A stretch of DNA of 25,392 nucleotides from an uncultured bacterium (GTDB lineage Bacteria; Pseudomonadota; Gammaproteobacteria; Burkholderiales; Burkholderiaceae_D). A model generated the notes under the pieces. The model was not told where the DNA came from. It was given only the letters and a program-made list of their open reading frames with translations, and ran no database searches. The first letter of the stretch is position 1. The number at the start of each line of letters is the position of its first letter. Both the position numbers and the translations under genes were made by a program. The stretch spans positions 1 through 25,392 of the forward strand of contig CAIQLE010000227.1 of the NCBI GenBank assembly GCA_903872555.1, in the 5' to 3' direction. Shown piece after piece: positions 16,352-24,369 of the stretch.

Positions 16352-17257
16352 TTATGCAGGCTCAGCATCCTGATGACGCGGTGGAGGTGGGGCTTCAGCC
16401 TTGGCCTCATGCAGCGCTTCCGTATTTTGCTGAGGCGGTGTGAAGGTCGGTACCCGCTTGCCACTGGCCACCGCCTGCAGGCGTGCATATTCGGACATCA
16501 CCTTGCCGGCATAACCACCGTCAGTTTCCATATTGCCAGCGCCCACATACAGCTTAAGTGCGGATTCAACGGAACCTGAACGACGGATATTCTCTTTCAG
16601 TATCTGTGCGCCTACGTGAATATTCGCGATAGGGTTGAGTGCTGCTTTGACGCCGCCCCGGTCGCTGAATTTTTCCTGGTGCACCTTCGCCATCACTTGC
16701 ATCAGACCCTGAGCGCCTACAGGACTTTCAGCAAAGGGATTGAACCGGGATTCAATCGCCATCACGGCCAGTACCAGAAGCGGATCAATTCTGACTTGTT
16801 GTGCTGACTCGTAAGCAGCATCCACCAGCATCTGGCTTGCACTGCCGGCGATGCGATAGCGCTTGGACAGCCAGTGGGTGACGCGCTGCTGTTCTGTACT
16901 GGATGTCAGTGGCAGGGGCGTATCGTCCGCTGTGTCATCAATGACCGCAGGCTGTTCCGGTAAATACAGTGTCGTTGCCAGCGCCAGTTCGCGCTGTTCA
17001 TTGTGTACGCTGTATTCATCCCAGAACGGGGACAGGGTTTTCAGGTCATCCAGCAGCTGCGGGCGCACAAACATGATCGCCAGTGCTGCGATGGCTGCCA
17101 TGCCGACTGCCATGATGGCCCGGTGGCCCCTGGTCAGCACATCCTTGGGATGAGCAATGACGCGTTCGCCGAAATTATTTGACTGCCAATGTTTTTGAGA
17201 CTGCCAGTACGAATCACCGGCACTGCTAAACGCTGCTAAGTTGCGTCGATTATTCAT
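16352..17257 (-). CDS. Membrane-anchored lytic transglycosylase (SLT domain)
   Basis: This is a peptidoglycan lytic transglycosylase of the Slt70/MltE-like family 1 fold. The start at 17257 is chosen because a strong AGGAGGT lies 4 bases upstream; the frame stays open to 17329 but without such a site. The 301-residue product has a cytoplasmic N-terminus and one transmembrane segment (about 47-64). A variable linker follows, then the SLT domain (about 140-265). The domain has catalytic Glu169 in AIESRFNPFAESPVGAQGLMQVM and the AGNMETDGGYAGKV region. The tail is Pro/Glu/Ala-rich. It is a single gene, convergent with the aminotransferase. Its role in wall turnover or in opening the wall for an envelope machine is not shown here. 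Confidence 0.88.
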   Translation of the reverse strand: MNNRRNLAAFSSAGDSYWQSQKHWQSNNFGERVIAHPKDVLTRGHRAIMAVGMAAIAALAIMFVRPQLLDDLKTLSPFWDEYSVHNEQRELALATTLYLPEQPAVIDDTADDTPLPLTSSTEQQRVTHWLSKRYRIAGSASQMLVDAAYESAQQVRIDPLLVLAVMAIESRFNPFAESPVGAQGLMQVMAKVHQEKFSDRGGVKAALNPIANIHVGAQILKENIRRSGSVESALKLYVGAGNMETDGGYAGKVMSEYARLQAVASGKRVPTFTPPQQNTEALHEAKAEAPPPPRHQDAEPA

Positions 17258-17541
17258 GCTACCTCCTGAATCATCGCGGCCCTCAAAGCGCCTGGCAAAA
17301 CCTGAGAACTTCATCCCCGTCATGCGCAATCTACGTTGCTAGCATGGCAAGTCAGTCTTCACGTTTTGTCAGGCACTCTGAGATGAGGCCAATTGCAAGC
17401 GTGCTTCATGCTTCAATTCACCGCGAAAAAAAATGTCGTTTGCGCTCAATAGATTGAGAATAGCGTTGCAAACGTCGGTGCTGCTTTTGTTTGCCCCTTG
17501 GTACAGGCCGGGCTAAGCAATCTTGTTTCGGAGACGAAAGG

Positions 17542-17570
17542 CTGACCCTTGAGCAAACAATCACTACAAT
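17542..17570 (+). promoter_or_regulatory. Predicted promoter for the hairpin RNA upstream of ubiD
   Basis: A -35-like CTGACC (17542-17547) and a -10-like TACAAT (17565-17570) are separated by exactly 17 bases. They match the sigma-70 consensus at 4 and 5 of 6 positions. The predicted start is near 17577, about 30 bases before the first hairpin. Confidence 0.5.
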
Positions 17571-17576
17571 GGCCTG

Positions 17577-17678
17577 CGTATCGAAATCCGGTGTCACATG
17601 GCGACTGGTTTCCCACCCTACAAGACTGGAACCCTCACAGCCGCCTCCTACGAAATTTGTGCGGATTGTAGGGGGGTG
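17577..17678 (+). ncRNA. Candidate antisense-type structured RNA (C4-like) before ubiD
   Basis: Hairpin 1 pairs 17607-17613 with 17628-17633 and exposes CACCCTACAAG in its loop. Hairpin 2 pairs CCGC (17641-17644) with GCGG (17661-17664) and exposes CTCCTAC in its loop. Both loops are complementary to the same segment TTGTAGGGGGG starting at 17666: CCCTACAA (17616-17623) pairs over 8 bases with 17666-17673, and CCTCCTAC (17644-17651) pairs over 8 bases with one wobble to 17668-17675. Loops complementary to a nearby target on the same transcript are the plan of phage P1 C4 and P4 immunity RNAs. Family membership is an inference; no antirepressor gene is nearby. Confidence 0.4.
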
Positions 17679-17825
17679 TTTATATCGAGTCAATACTGGA
17701 AAATAGAAAAGCTATAACTATTAATTATCAAAATCATGTTTCACTGTAACAATATCCAGTAAATTCAGCCATTTGCCATGCTTATCCCGGCATGGGGCTA
17801 TCACTTTGAAAAAAATCAATTACCG

Positions 17826-19349
17826 ATGAAATATTCCGATCTGCGGGATTTTATTGCCAAGTTGAAACAATCCGGTGAGTTAACGGAAGTTTCAGTCCCT
17901 GTTTCCCCAGTCCTTGAAATGACTGAGATCTGCGATCGCACGCTGCGAGCCGGCGGTCCTGCTTTGTTATTTAATCAAGTGAAGGGACACGACATTCCCG
18001 TGCTGGCGAATTTGTTTGGCACCCCGAAACGGGTTGCCCTGGGCATGGGCGCGACCGATGTCAGTGAGCTGCGCCGCATAGGTCAGTTACTGGCCACCCT
18101 GAAAGAACCCGAGCCGCCCAAGGGATTGAAGGATGCGCTGGGTCTGGGATCTTTGGTCAAGGCTTTGTGGGACATGGCGCCGCGCGAGCTAAGATCAGCG
18201 CCTTGTCAGGACATCGTCTGGGAAGGAAAAGAGGTCGATCTGTCACGCCTGCCGATTCAGCATTGCTGGCCGGGTGACGTTGCGCCGCTGATTACCTGGG
18301 GATTGGTGATAACGCGCGGTCCGCAAAAGAAACGCCAGAATCTGGGCATCTATCGCCAGCAAGTCATAGGCCCGAACAAATTGATCATGCGCTGGCTGGC
18401 TCATCGAGGAGGTGCGCTGGACTTTCGCGAGCATTGTCTGAAAAATCCCGGCCAGCCTTATCCTATCGCCGTGGCGCTGGGTGCTGACCCCGCTACTATA
18501 TTAGGAGCTGTGACGCCGGTACCCGACAGTTTGTCGGAATATCAGTTCGCTGGCCTGTTGCGTGGCAGCCGTACTGAGCTTGTCAAGGCCATAGGTAGTG
18601 ACTTGCGTGTGCCGGCTTCAGCCGAGATCGTATTGGAAGGGCATATATATCCAGAAAGTGCTGATCAGCGATCTGCCTCGCCTGAGGGCGCGCCGGCTCG
18701 TCCCGACACGGGCTATGAGCATGCACTCGAAGGCCCCTTTGGTGATCACACCGGTTATTACAATGAACAGGACTGGTTTCCGGTCTTTACCGTGGATCGC
18801 ATCACCATGCGGCGCAATCCCATATATCACTCAACCTATACAGGTAAGCCGCCGGACGAGCCGGCCGTGCTGGGCGTGGCGCTGAACGAAGTCTTCGTGC
18901 CGCTGCTGCAAAAACAGTTTTCAGAAATTACCGACTTCTATCTGCCTCCAGAAGGCTGCAGCTACCGTATGGCGGTGGTGCAGATGAAAAAATCCTATCC
19001 CGGTCATGCCAAGCGCGTGATGTTCGGAGTGTGGAGCTTCCTGCGTCAGTTCATGTACACCAAGTTCATCGTGGTGGTGGATGAGGATGTAAATATACGT
19101 GACTGGAAAGAAGTGATCTGGGCCATCACGACGCGTGTCGATCCTTTGCGTGACACCACGCTGGTGGACAATACGCCGATTGATTATCTGGATTTTGCCT
19201 CGCCCGTCAGTGGTCTGGGCAGCAAGATGGGCATCGATGCGACGAATAAATGGCCGGGCGAGACTTCACGTGAATGGGGTCGCACCATCGCCATGAGCGA
19301 TGAGGTGAAAACACGGGTGGATGAGATCTGGCAAACACTGGGGCTATAA
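17826..19349 (+). CDS. ubiD: 3-octaprenyl-4-hydroxybenzoate carboxy-lyase UbiD
   Basis: UbiD decarboxylates polyprenyl-4-hydroxybenzoate in ubiquinone synthesis, using prenylated FMN supplied by UbiX. The ATG at 17826 gives [13 protein letters not shown], matching the E. coli N-terminus; an upstream in-frame ATG at 17778 would add 16 residues and has no better ribosome-binding site. The 507-residue product has [29 protein letters not shown] near residue 40. It also has the conserved [13 protein letters not shown] and [11 protein letters not shown] around residues 275-310, the region bearing acidic active-site residues of the family. No ubiX is next to it. Length and motifs are complete. Confidence 0.95.
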   Translation: MKYSDLRDFIAKLKQSGELTEVSVPVSPVLEMTEICDRTLRAGGPALLFNQVKGHDIPVLANLFGTPKRVALGMGATDVSELRRIGQLLATLKEPEPPKGLKDALGLGSLVKALWDMAPRELRSAPCQDIVWEGKEVDLSRLPIQHCWPGDVAPLITWGLVITRGPQKKRQNLGIYRQQVIGPNKLIMRWLAHRGGALDFREHCLKNPGQPYPIAVALGADPATILGAVTPVPDSLSEYQFAGLLRGSRTELVKAIGSDLRVPASAEIVLEGHIYPESADQRSASPEGAPARPDTGYEHALEGPFGDHTGYYNEQDWFPVFTVDRITMRRNPIYHSTYTGKPPDEPAVLGVALNEVFVPLLQKQFSEITDFYLPPEGCSYRMAVVQMKKSYPGHAKRVMFGVWSFLRQFMYTKFIVVVDEDVNIRDWKEVIWAITTRVDPLRDTTLVDNTPIDYLDFASPVSGLGSKMGIDATNKWPGETSREWGRTIAMSDEVKTRVDEIWQTLGL

Positions 19350-19387
19350 ATTCAGTGAATGCGATTTTAGTGCGGACCTATTGCTGA

Positions 19388-19393
19388 TAAAAT
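19388..19393 (+). promoter_or_regulatory. Predicted -10 element of the 4.5S RNA gene
   Basis: TAAAAT lies 7 bases before the deduced RNA 5' end at 19401, the correct distance for a sigma-70 start. The -35 region around 19365-19370 (TTTTAG) is a poor match. The element lies just after the ubiD stop codon at 19349. Confidence 0.5.
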
Positions 19394-19400
19394 CGCAAGT

Positions 19401-19497
19401 GGCGGGCCCCTGCGCATTGTGGTGTGGCCAATCTGGTCAGGTCGGGAACGAAGCAGCCACAGTCACTTCCCGCAAGTGCCGCAGACAAGGCTCGCCT
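19401..19497 (+). ncRNA. ffs: 4.5S signal recognition particle RNA
   Basis: The segment GGTCAGGTCGGGAACGAAGC (19435-19454), followed by AGCC, is the conserved apical loop region of bacterial SRP RNA that binds Ffh. It matches the E. coli GGTCAGGTCCGGAAGGAAGC at nearly every base. The ends pair as GGCGGGCC (19401-19408) with GGCTCGCC (19489-19496), giving the closed rod of about 97 bases expected for this RNA. The exact ends are estimated from this pairing. In the cytoplasm it forms, with Ffh, the particle that delivers membrane proteins to FtsY and SecYEG. Its 3' end is 14 bases from the convergent aidB stop codon. Confidence 0.93.
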
Positions 19498-19510
19498 TCT
19501 TTATCAAACA

Positions 19511-21160
19511 TCAGCCCGGCCAGGCGCGTTCCAGCAGGTCACGCTGAGCGCAGGTGCCCAGAGTGCCAAATACCCATCCGCATTCAACGTCAGCCCGGCT
19601 GGCAATAAAAGCTTGCGCCATGGCGGCGGGTGCATATCGCTGCATCAGACCAGCCTGAACCAACAGCACCAGCCTTTGCGCAATGCGTCTTGCCAGCCGT
19701 TCCGTTTCTTCCGGCGAACCCTTCAGCTCAGTCTGAAGTGCGCTTAGCGAGCTGAGTAAGTGTTTATCTCCGTCTGCCATAGATTCCAGTTCAGCCAGTA
19801 TCAGCTTCCAGCCCTCCGGATCACGTTGTATCCCTCGCAGCATATCCAGGCACATTACATTGCCCGATCCTTCCCAGATTGAATTGACCGGAGCCTCTCT
19901 ATACAGGCGTGCCAGCGGACCTGTCTCTACATAAGCATTCCCGCCTAAGACCTCCATGCATTCACCGGTAAAACTCAGTGCCCGTTTGCAGATCCAGAAT
20001 TTTGCAGCCGGCGTCACTATCCTGCGCCACGCACGTTGCAGAGGCGAGTGTGCTTCATCAAAGGAGTGCGCCAGCCTGAGCATCAACAAGGTCGCGGCTT
20101 CACTTTCCAGCGCCAGATCGCTCAGCACATTCATCATCAATGGCTGTTCAGCCAGCAAACGACCAAAGGCCATTCTGTGCCGAGCATGATGAATTGCCTG
20201 CACCAATGCCTGTCGCATCAGTGCACTACTGGCGATGACGCAATCAAGACGCGTGATGTTGGCCATCTCAACCAGTGTCTGTATGCCACGTCCCTCGGGA
20301 CCGACCATGATGCCCAGAGCGTCTTGAAATTCAACTTCGCTGCTGGCGTTGGAGCGGTTGCCAAGTTTGTCTTTCAGACGCTGTATCAGCACGCTATTTT
20401 TGCTGCCATCAGGACGCCAGCGCGGCACAAAAAAAGCGGAGAGTCCGGATTCAGCTCGTGCCAGCACCAGATGGGCATCACACATGGGCGCAGAAAAAAA
20501 CCATTTATGCCCGTTCAAGGCATAAGACGCGCCGCGACCGCTGCCTTCGAGCGCGCGCGCTTCGGTGCGATTGCTGCGCAAATCCGAGCCGCCCTGTTTT
20601 TCCGTCATGCCCATGCCAATCAGGATGGATGTTTTTTTTGTGATGGGCAGGTCGCGCGCATCATGCTCAGGGCTGAAGAGTTTGTCTGTCAAGGAGTCGA
20701 ACAGGGCGGGCTCTTGCTGCAGAACGGGTACGGCTGCAAATGTCATCGTGACCGGGCAGAGCGATCCGGCTTCGGTTTGGCCATGCAGGAAAAACCCCGC
20801 CGCCCGTGCCACGTGAGCACCAGAGCGTGGCTGCGCCCATGCGCTGGCTTGCATGCCGCTCTGTCGCAGCAGCGCAAGCAGGCTATGCCATGCCGGATGA
20901 AACTCGACTACATCGATGCGACGGCCAAAGCGGTCATGCGTGAGCAGCTCAGGGACATGACGATTGGCTTGTTCAGCCAGCAACTCAATTTCGGGACCGG
21001 CCAGCTGCTTTCCCAGTGCCTGTAATGCCGGTGTATGCCAGTCAGCATCGTAGCGAGCGACACCTGCCGTCAGCGCAAGGTCTGTTGTGTACAGATTCAG
21101 GCTGTCTGAGTCACTCAGCAAGGGCGGCTGATTGTCTGTGTTGTGCTTTGCTACTGTCAT
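19511..21160 (-). CDS. aidB: AidB-like acyl-CoA dehydrogenase
   Basis: AidB belongs to the acyl-CoA dehydrogenase superfamily and in E. coli is part of the adaptive response to DNA alkylation, binding DNA and FAD. The 549-residue product matches AidB along its length. It has RFGRRIDVVEFHPAWHSLL near residue 75, SLCPVTMTFAA, LIGMGMTEKQGGSDLRSN at the FAD site, GHKWFFSAPMCDAHLVLA, RLKDKLGNRSNASSEVEFQD and NSIWEGSGNVMCLDMLRG (about 426-443). The ATG at 21160 has an AAGGA site upstream. It is divergent from dnaX. No Ada-type regulator is in the window, so alkylation induction is unproven; a catabolic acyl-CoA role is less likely given AidB-specific motifs. Confidence 0.9.
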   Translation of the reverse strand: MTVAKHNTDNQPPLLSDSDSLNLYTTDLALTAGVARYDADWHTPALQALGKQLAGPEIELLAEQANRHVPELLTHDRFGRRIDVVEFHPAWHSLLALLRQSGMQASAWAQPRSGAHVARAAGFFLHGQTEAGSLCPVTMTFAAVPVLQQEPALFDSLTDKLFSPEHDARDLPITKKTSILIGMGMTEKQGGSDLRSNRTEARALEGSGRGASYALNGHKWFFSAPMCDAHLVLARAESGLSAFFVPRWRPDGSKNSVLIQRLKDKLGNRSNASSEVEFQDALGIMVGPEGRGIQTLVEMANITRLDCVIASSALMRQALVQAIHHARHRMAFGRLLAEQPLMMNVLSDLALESEAATLLMLRLAHSFDEAHSPLQRAWRRIVTPAAKFWICKRALSFTGECMEVLGGNAYVETGPLARLYREAPVNSIWEGSGNVMCLDMLRGIQRDPEGWKLILAELESMADGDKHLLSSLSALQTELKGSPEETERLARRIAQRLVLLVQAGLMQRYAPAAMAQAFIASRADVECGWVFGTLGTCAQRDLLERAWPG

Positions 21161-21279
21161 CGCAGTCCTTCGATAGTGGCAGTTAAGACCGGGCGCTGAA
21201 TTGTCAGGGTGCAGGCAAAAACAAGATGCTTCAGTATATAAGACTAAGCGCCTGTTTCTTCAGGCCGTTGCCTGCGTTA

Positions 21280-21320
21280 GCAGTGGTTAGCCGTACTATG
21301 CGTACGGTATACACCGCTGC
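21280..21320. repeat. Imperfect inverted repeat in the aidB-dnaX gap
   Basis: The outer arms 21280-21287 and 21313-21320 pair over 8 bases with one wobble. The inner arms CCGTAC (21291-21296) and GTACGG (21302-21307) pair perfectly around TATGC. It is flanked by smaller inverted repeats at 21250-21254/21261-21265 and 21332-21336/21346-21350. No T tract follows, so it is not a standard terminator. It could be an operator or part of a leader RNA. Confidence 0.5.
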
Positions 21321-21446
21321 CGCCTGACCCTAGCCTTTGTGAGACAGGCTTTAAGGAGTGAAACTAAAATCTGCTGCCCACAGAGATAGTCTGGTCGGGC
21401 AGCGCCTCAGGTAAAATGCGGGTCTTACTCTGCATTCCTGCCGACT

Positions 21447-23312
21447 ATGTCCTATCAGGTTCTCGCCCGAAAATACCGCCCCAAAAATTTTGACACGCTG
21501 GTCGGGCAGGAGCACGTCGTGCGCGCCCTGACACATGCGCTGGAACAGAAGCGGCTGCACCATGCCTATTTGTTTACAGGCACCCGCGGCGTTGGCAAGA
21601 CGACCCTTTCGCGCATACTTGCCAAATCCCTGAATTGTCAGGGCACAGACGGCAACGGCGACATCACAGCGCATCCTTGCGGGGTGTGCGATGCCTGTGT
21701 CGCCATCGATGCCGGCCGCTTTGTCGACTACATCGAGATGGATGCTGCTTCCAATCGCGGTGTGGATGAGATGGCCCAGTTGCTAGAGCAGGCTGTGTAT
21801 GCGCCCTCGAATGCACGCTTTAAGGTGTACATGATTGACGAAGTTCACATGCTCACCAGTCCTGCCTTTAATTCCATGCTGAAAACGCTGGAAGAGCCGC
21901 CCGCACATATCAAATTCATACTCGCAACCACGGACCCGCAAAAGATCCCTGTCACGGTGCTGTCACGCTGTCTGCAATTTAATCTCAAGCAGATGCCGCC
22001 GGGCCATATCGTCAGCCATCTCGAAAATATTCTTGGACAAGAAGAGATTACTTTTGAGGTGCCTGCGCTGCGCTTGCTGGCGCAAGGTGCACAGGGTTCC
22101 ATGCGGGATGCGCTCTCGCTGACAGATCAGGCGATTGCTTATGCCGCCGGCAAAGTCACGCTTGAAGCCGTGCAGGGCATGTTGGGAGCACTGGACCATA
22201 GTTATCTTGTCAGGCTGCTTGATGCTCTGGCCGCACAAGACGGTGCCGGCCTGCTGGCTGTGGCCGATGACATGGCAGAGCGTAGCCTGTCTTGGAGCGC
22301 AGCTTTGCAAGATCTTGGCACGCTGCTGAACCGTATGGCGATTGCCCAGACCGTACCTGCAGCCGTGCCCGATGATTTACCTGAGCGCGAAGACATCCTC
22401 CGTCTGGCGCAAAGCTTTACGCCGGAAGATGTGCAGCTGTATTATCAAATCGTGGTGCATGGCCGTAATGAGCTAGGTCTGGCACCGGATGAATACGCAG
22501 GATTTACCATGACCTTGCTGCGTATGCTGGCATTTGCGCCAGTGCATGCTTCGGGACAAGGCGTGAGCTCTGCATCTGCGCCAGCGCGCACAGCGCCGCC
22601 AGCAGTTCAGGCACAGGCAAAAGCACCCGTCGCTCCAGTCGCAGTTGCGGCCGCTGCGCCAGCGCCCTCGAATACAGCGACTGCCGCTACCGGCAGTAAA
22701 CCACCCAGCCCGGCGATGGCGGCTTTGGCTGCTGCACGCAGCAGCAAGGCTACTGCTCCTGAAGCCTCAGTAGCGCATGCACCAGCAGCATCGCAGCCGC
22801 CGAACGCATTACCCGCTGAGCCTGAAGATGATTTTTTCGGCACGGCACAGCCCGTACCTGTTGCTTCAGACGACTCCGCTCAAAAAAAAACTGAAGCTCC
22901 CGCAGCATTAGCAGTAGTTGAAGCATCGGCAGCAAAAATCGACTGGCCAGGCCTGGTGAAACTGCTGCCCTTGCGCGGCGTGGTGCAGCAACTGGCCATG
23001 CAAAGTGAACTGCTTGCCTGCGATGAAGTGCAGGACATGATGACGCTGCGTCTGCGCGTGCCAGTAGACACTTTGCTGAGTGCCGGCAGTGGCGACAAAC
23101 TGGCTGCAGCACTGACCCAGCATTTCGGCAAGGCGGTGAAACTGGCACCAGAAATCGGCGCTGTCAGCCGTACCGCGCATGCAGCCGATGTGGCTGAACA
23201 GGCAGAGCGCCAGAAAGCGGCCGAGCAGTCCATGCAAGATGATCCCTTTGTGCAGACGCTGATGCGTGAATTTGGCGCCACCATCGTGCCCGGCTCAGTC
23301 AAGCCTGTATAA
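21447..23312 (+). CDS. dnaX: DNA polymerase III subunits tau/gamma
   Basis: DnaX is the clamp-loader ATPase and, as tau, the organiser of the replisome. The 621-residue product has Walker A GTRGVGKT (45-52) with Lys51 as in E. coli, and zinc-binding Cys64, Cys78, Cys81 and Cys84. Walker B is VYMIDEVHML, the SRC sensor motif is LSRCLQF, and the collar domain lies at about 240-365. A long Ala/Pro linker (about 370-490) leads to a C-terminal tau domain V (about 495-621), which binds the polymerase and helicase. An A9 tract at codons 479-482 can produce a short gamma-like form. The ATG has no strong ribosome-binding site. ybaB and recR follow, the usual dnaX-ybaB-recR order. Confidence 0.97.
   Translation: MSYQVLARKYRPKNFDTLVGQEHVVRALTHALEQKRLHHAYLFTGTRGVGKTTLSRILAKSLNCQGTDGNGDITAHPCGVCDACVAIDAGRFVDYIEMDAASNRGVDEMAQLLEQAVYAPSNARFKVYMIDEVHMLTSPAFNSMLKTLEEPPAHIKFILATTDPQKIPVTVLSRCLQFNLKQMPPGHIVSHLENILGQEEITFEVPALRLLAQGAQGSMRDALSLTDQAIAYAAGKVTLEAVQGMLGALDHSYLVRLLDALAAQDGAGLLAVADDMAERSLSWSAALQDLGTLLNRMAIAQTVPAAVPDDLPEREDILRLAQSFTPEDVQLYYQIVVHGRNELGLAPDEYAGFTMTLLRMLAFAPVHASGQGVSSASAPARTAPPAVQAQAKAPVAPVAVAAAAPAPSNTATAATGSKPPSPAMAALAAARSSKATAPEASVAHAPAASQPPNALPAEPEDDFFGTAQPVPVASDDSAQKKTEAPAALAVVEASAAKIDWPGLVKLLPLRGVVQQLAMQSELLACDEVQDMMTLRLRVPVDTLLSAGSGDKLAAALTQHFGKAVKLAPEIGAVSRTAHAADVAEQAERQKAAEQSMQDDPFVQTLMREFGATIVPGSVKPV
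22882..22890 (+). promoter_or_regulatory. Candidate dnaX slippage/frameshift site (A9)
   Basis: The frame reads CAA AAA AAA ACT, so A AAA AAA (22883-22889) is a perfect -1 slippery heptamer in the correct phase. After a -1 shift the next codons are AAC then TGA (22892-22894). After a +1 shift or loss of one A, a TAG is met at 22909-22911. Either route ends the protein near residue 482-488, just before tau domain V. CTTCAG (22864-22869) and CTGAAG (22891-22896) could pair around the tract. Confidence 0.7.
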
Positions 23313-23393
23313 GCGCTGGCTAGCCCATAACATTTTGCATATTCAATTACTTCAAATTTACTATCGACGGATTTACTGAAACAGGAGCTCAGC

Positions 23394-23720
23394 ATGATGA
23401 AGGGTCAACTTGCCGGTCTGATGAAACAGGCGCAAGCCATGCAGGACAATATGAAAAAAATGCAGGAGCAGCTGGCGACGATTGATGTCGAAGGCCAATC
23501 CGGATCGGGTATGGTCAAAGTGCTCATGAGCTGCAAGAACGAAGTCAAGCGGGTGACAATTGATCCTTCACTCCTGACAGATGACAAAGACATGCTGGAA
23601 GATCTGGTCGCCGCTGCATTCAATGATGCCGTGCGCAAGGCAGAAGCGACCTCGGCAGAAAAAATGTCAGGCATGACAGCGGGCATGCCGCTGCCGCCCG
23701 GCTTTAAGCTGCCGTTTTAA
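23394..23720 (+). CDS. ybaB: Nucleoid-associated protein YbaB/EbfC
   Basis: YbaB is a small dimeric DNA-binding protein found between dnaX and recR in most proteobacteria. The 108-residue product has an N-terminal helix with [21 protein letters not shown], a central strand region with [21 protein letters not shown], and a C-terminal [18 protein letters not shown], all typical. An AGGAG site lies 6 bases before the ATG at 23394; the adjacent ATG at 23397 is an equal alternative. The gap after dnaX is 81 bases. Confidence 0.97.
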   Translation: MMKGQLAGLMKQAQAMQDNMKKMQEQLATIDVEGQSGSGMVKVLMSCKNEVKRVTIDPSLLTDDKDMLEDLVAAAFNDAVRKAEATSAEKMSGMTAGMPLPPGFKLPF

Positions 23721-23756
23721 GCATACCGATGGTGCCTAACTTATTGAACGGCTGAA

Positions 23757-24362
23757 TTGAAGACTGAGAAAACGCCCTCCAGCCTTGATTTTCTGACCGA
23801 GGCATTGCGTCGGCTTCCCGGCATAGGCCCGAAGTCGGCGCAACGTATGTCCTATCATCTGATGCAACATGATCGTGATGGTGCGGCCTTGCTCGCGCGT
23901 GCCTTGTCACAGGCAGTTGAGCGCATACAGCACTGCGCGCTGTGCAATACCTTCACCGAAAATGAGGTCTGTGAAACCTGCCTTGATGCACAGCGTGATG
24001 TGAGCCAGCTCTGTGTGGTCGAGACACCGGCCGATCAATTAATGATTGAACAAACCCTGACCTATAAGGGACGCTATTTTGTCCTGATGGGCCGTCTGTC
24101 GCCGCTCGATGGCGTAGGCCCCAAAGACCTGCATCTGGAAAAACTGGTGACGCGCGCTACCGATGGTGAGGTGACAGAAATTGTACTGGCCACAAATTTC
24201 ACGAATGAAGGTGAAGCGACGGCCCACTACATCAGCGAGACACTCAAGGCACGCGGACTGAAAGTCAGCCGCCTTGCACGCGGCGTACCAGTGGGCGGCG
24301 AGCTTGAATATGTTGATGCCGGCACCATCGCACGTGCCATGTTGGACCGACGCACGACCTGA
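23757..24362 (+). CDS. recR: Recombination protein RecR
   Basis: RecR works with RecF and RecO to load RecA on gapped DNA. The 201-residue product has a helix-hairpin-helix [19 protein letters not shown] (about 17-36). The C4 zinc finger is [16 protein letters not shown] (about 60-75), and the Toprim domain runs from [16 protein letters not shown] to GEATAHYI. The C-terminal [16 protein letters not shown] carries the Walker-B-like region. The start is a TTG at 23757: an in-frame TGA at 23745 closes the frame upstream and the first ATG lies inside the HhH motif. The ribosome-binding site is poor. It follows ybaB by 36 bases. Confidence 0.96.
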   Translation: MKTEKTPSSLDFLTEALRRLPGIGPKSAQRMSYHLMQHDRDGAALLARALSQAVERIQHCALCNTFTENEVCETCLDAQRDVSQLCVVETPADQLMIEQTLTYKGRYFVLMGRLSPLDGVGPKDLHLEKLVTRATDGEVTEIVLATNFTNEGEATAHYISETLKARGLKVSRLARGVPVGGELEYVDAGTIARAMLDRRTT

Positions 24363-24369
24363 TATCTCC

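Larger units (their letters stand above)
17258..17825. other. 568-base intergenic region with no convincing protein gene
   Basis: This gap separates the divergent transglycosylase and ubiD genes. Two overlapping open frames (17418-17693 minus, 17491-17706 plus) have no ribosome-binding sites and mirror a structured DNA segment, so I do not call them genes. The left part (17330-17540) shows only AT/GC-mixed sequence and an inverted pair AATCTATTGAG-like near 17447-17458. The middle (17542-17678) holds a promoter-like pair and paired hairpins, described separately. The right part (17680-17825) is AT-rich and probably contains the ubiD leader. Confidence 0.6.

Noticed and set aside
17418..17706. 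Two overlapping short open frames on opposite strands between the transglycosylase and ubiD genes
   Set aside because: Neither has a ribosome-binding site, and both cover the inverted and complementary segments of the candidate RNA. I treat them as translations of a structured element rather than proteins.
21412..21417. TAAAAT as a -10 box of dnaX
   Set aside because: It is well placed, but no -35 match was found at 16-18 bases, so I did not list it as a promoter.
23335..23364. TTGCAT and TACTAT as a ybaB promoter
   Set aside because: Both boxes match the consensus poorly, with an 18-base spacer in an AT-rich gap, and cotranscription with dnaX is an adequate explanation.
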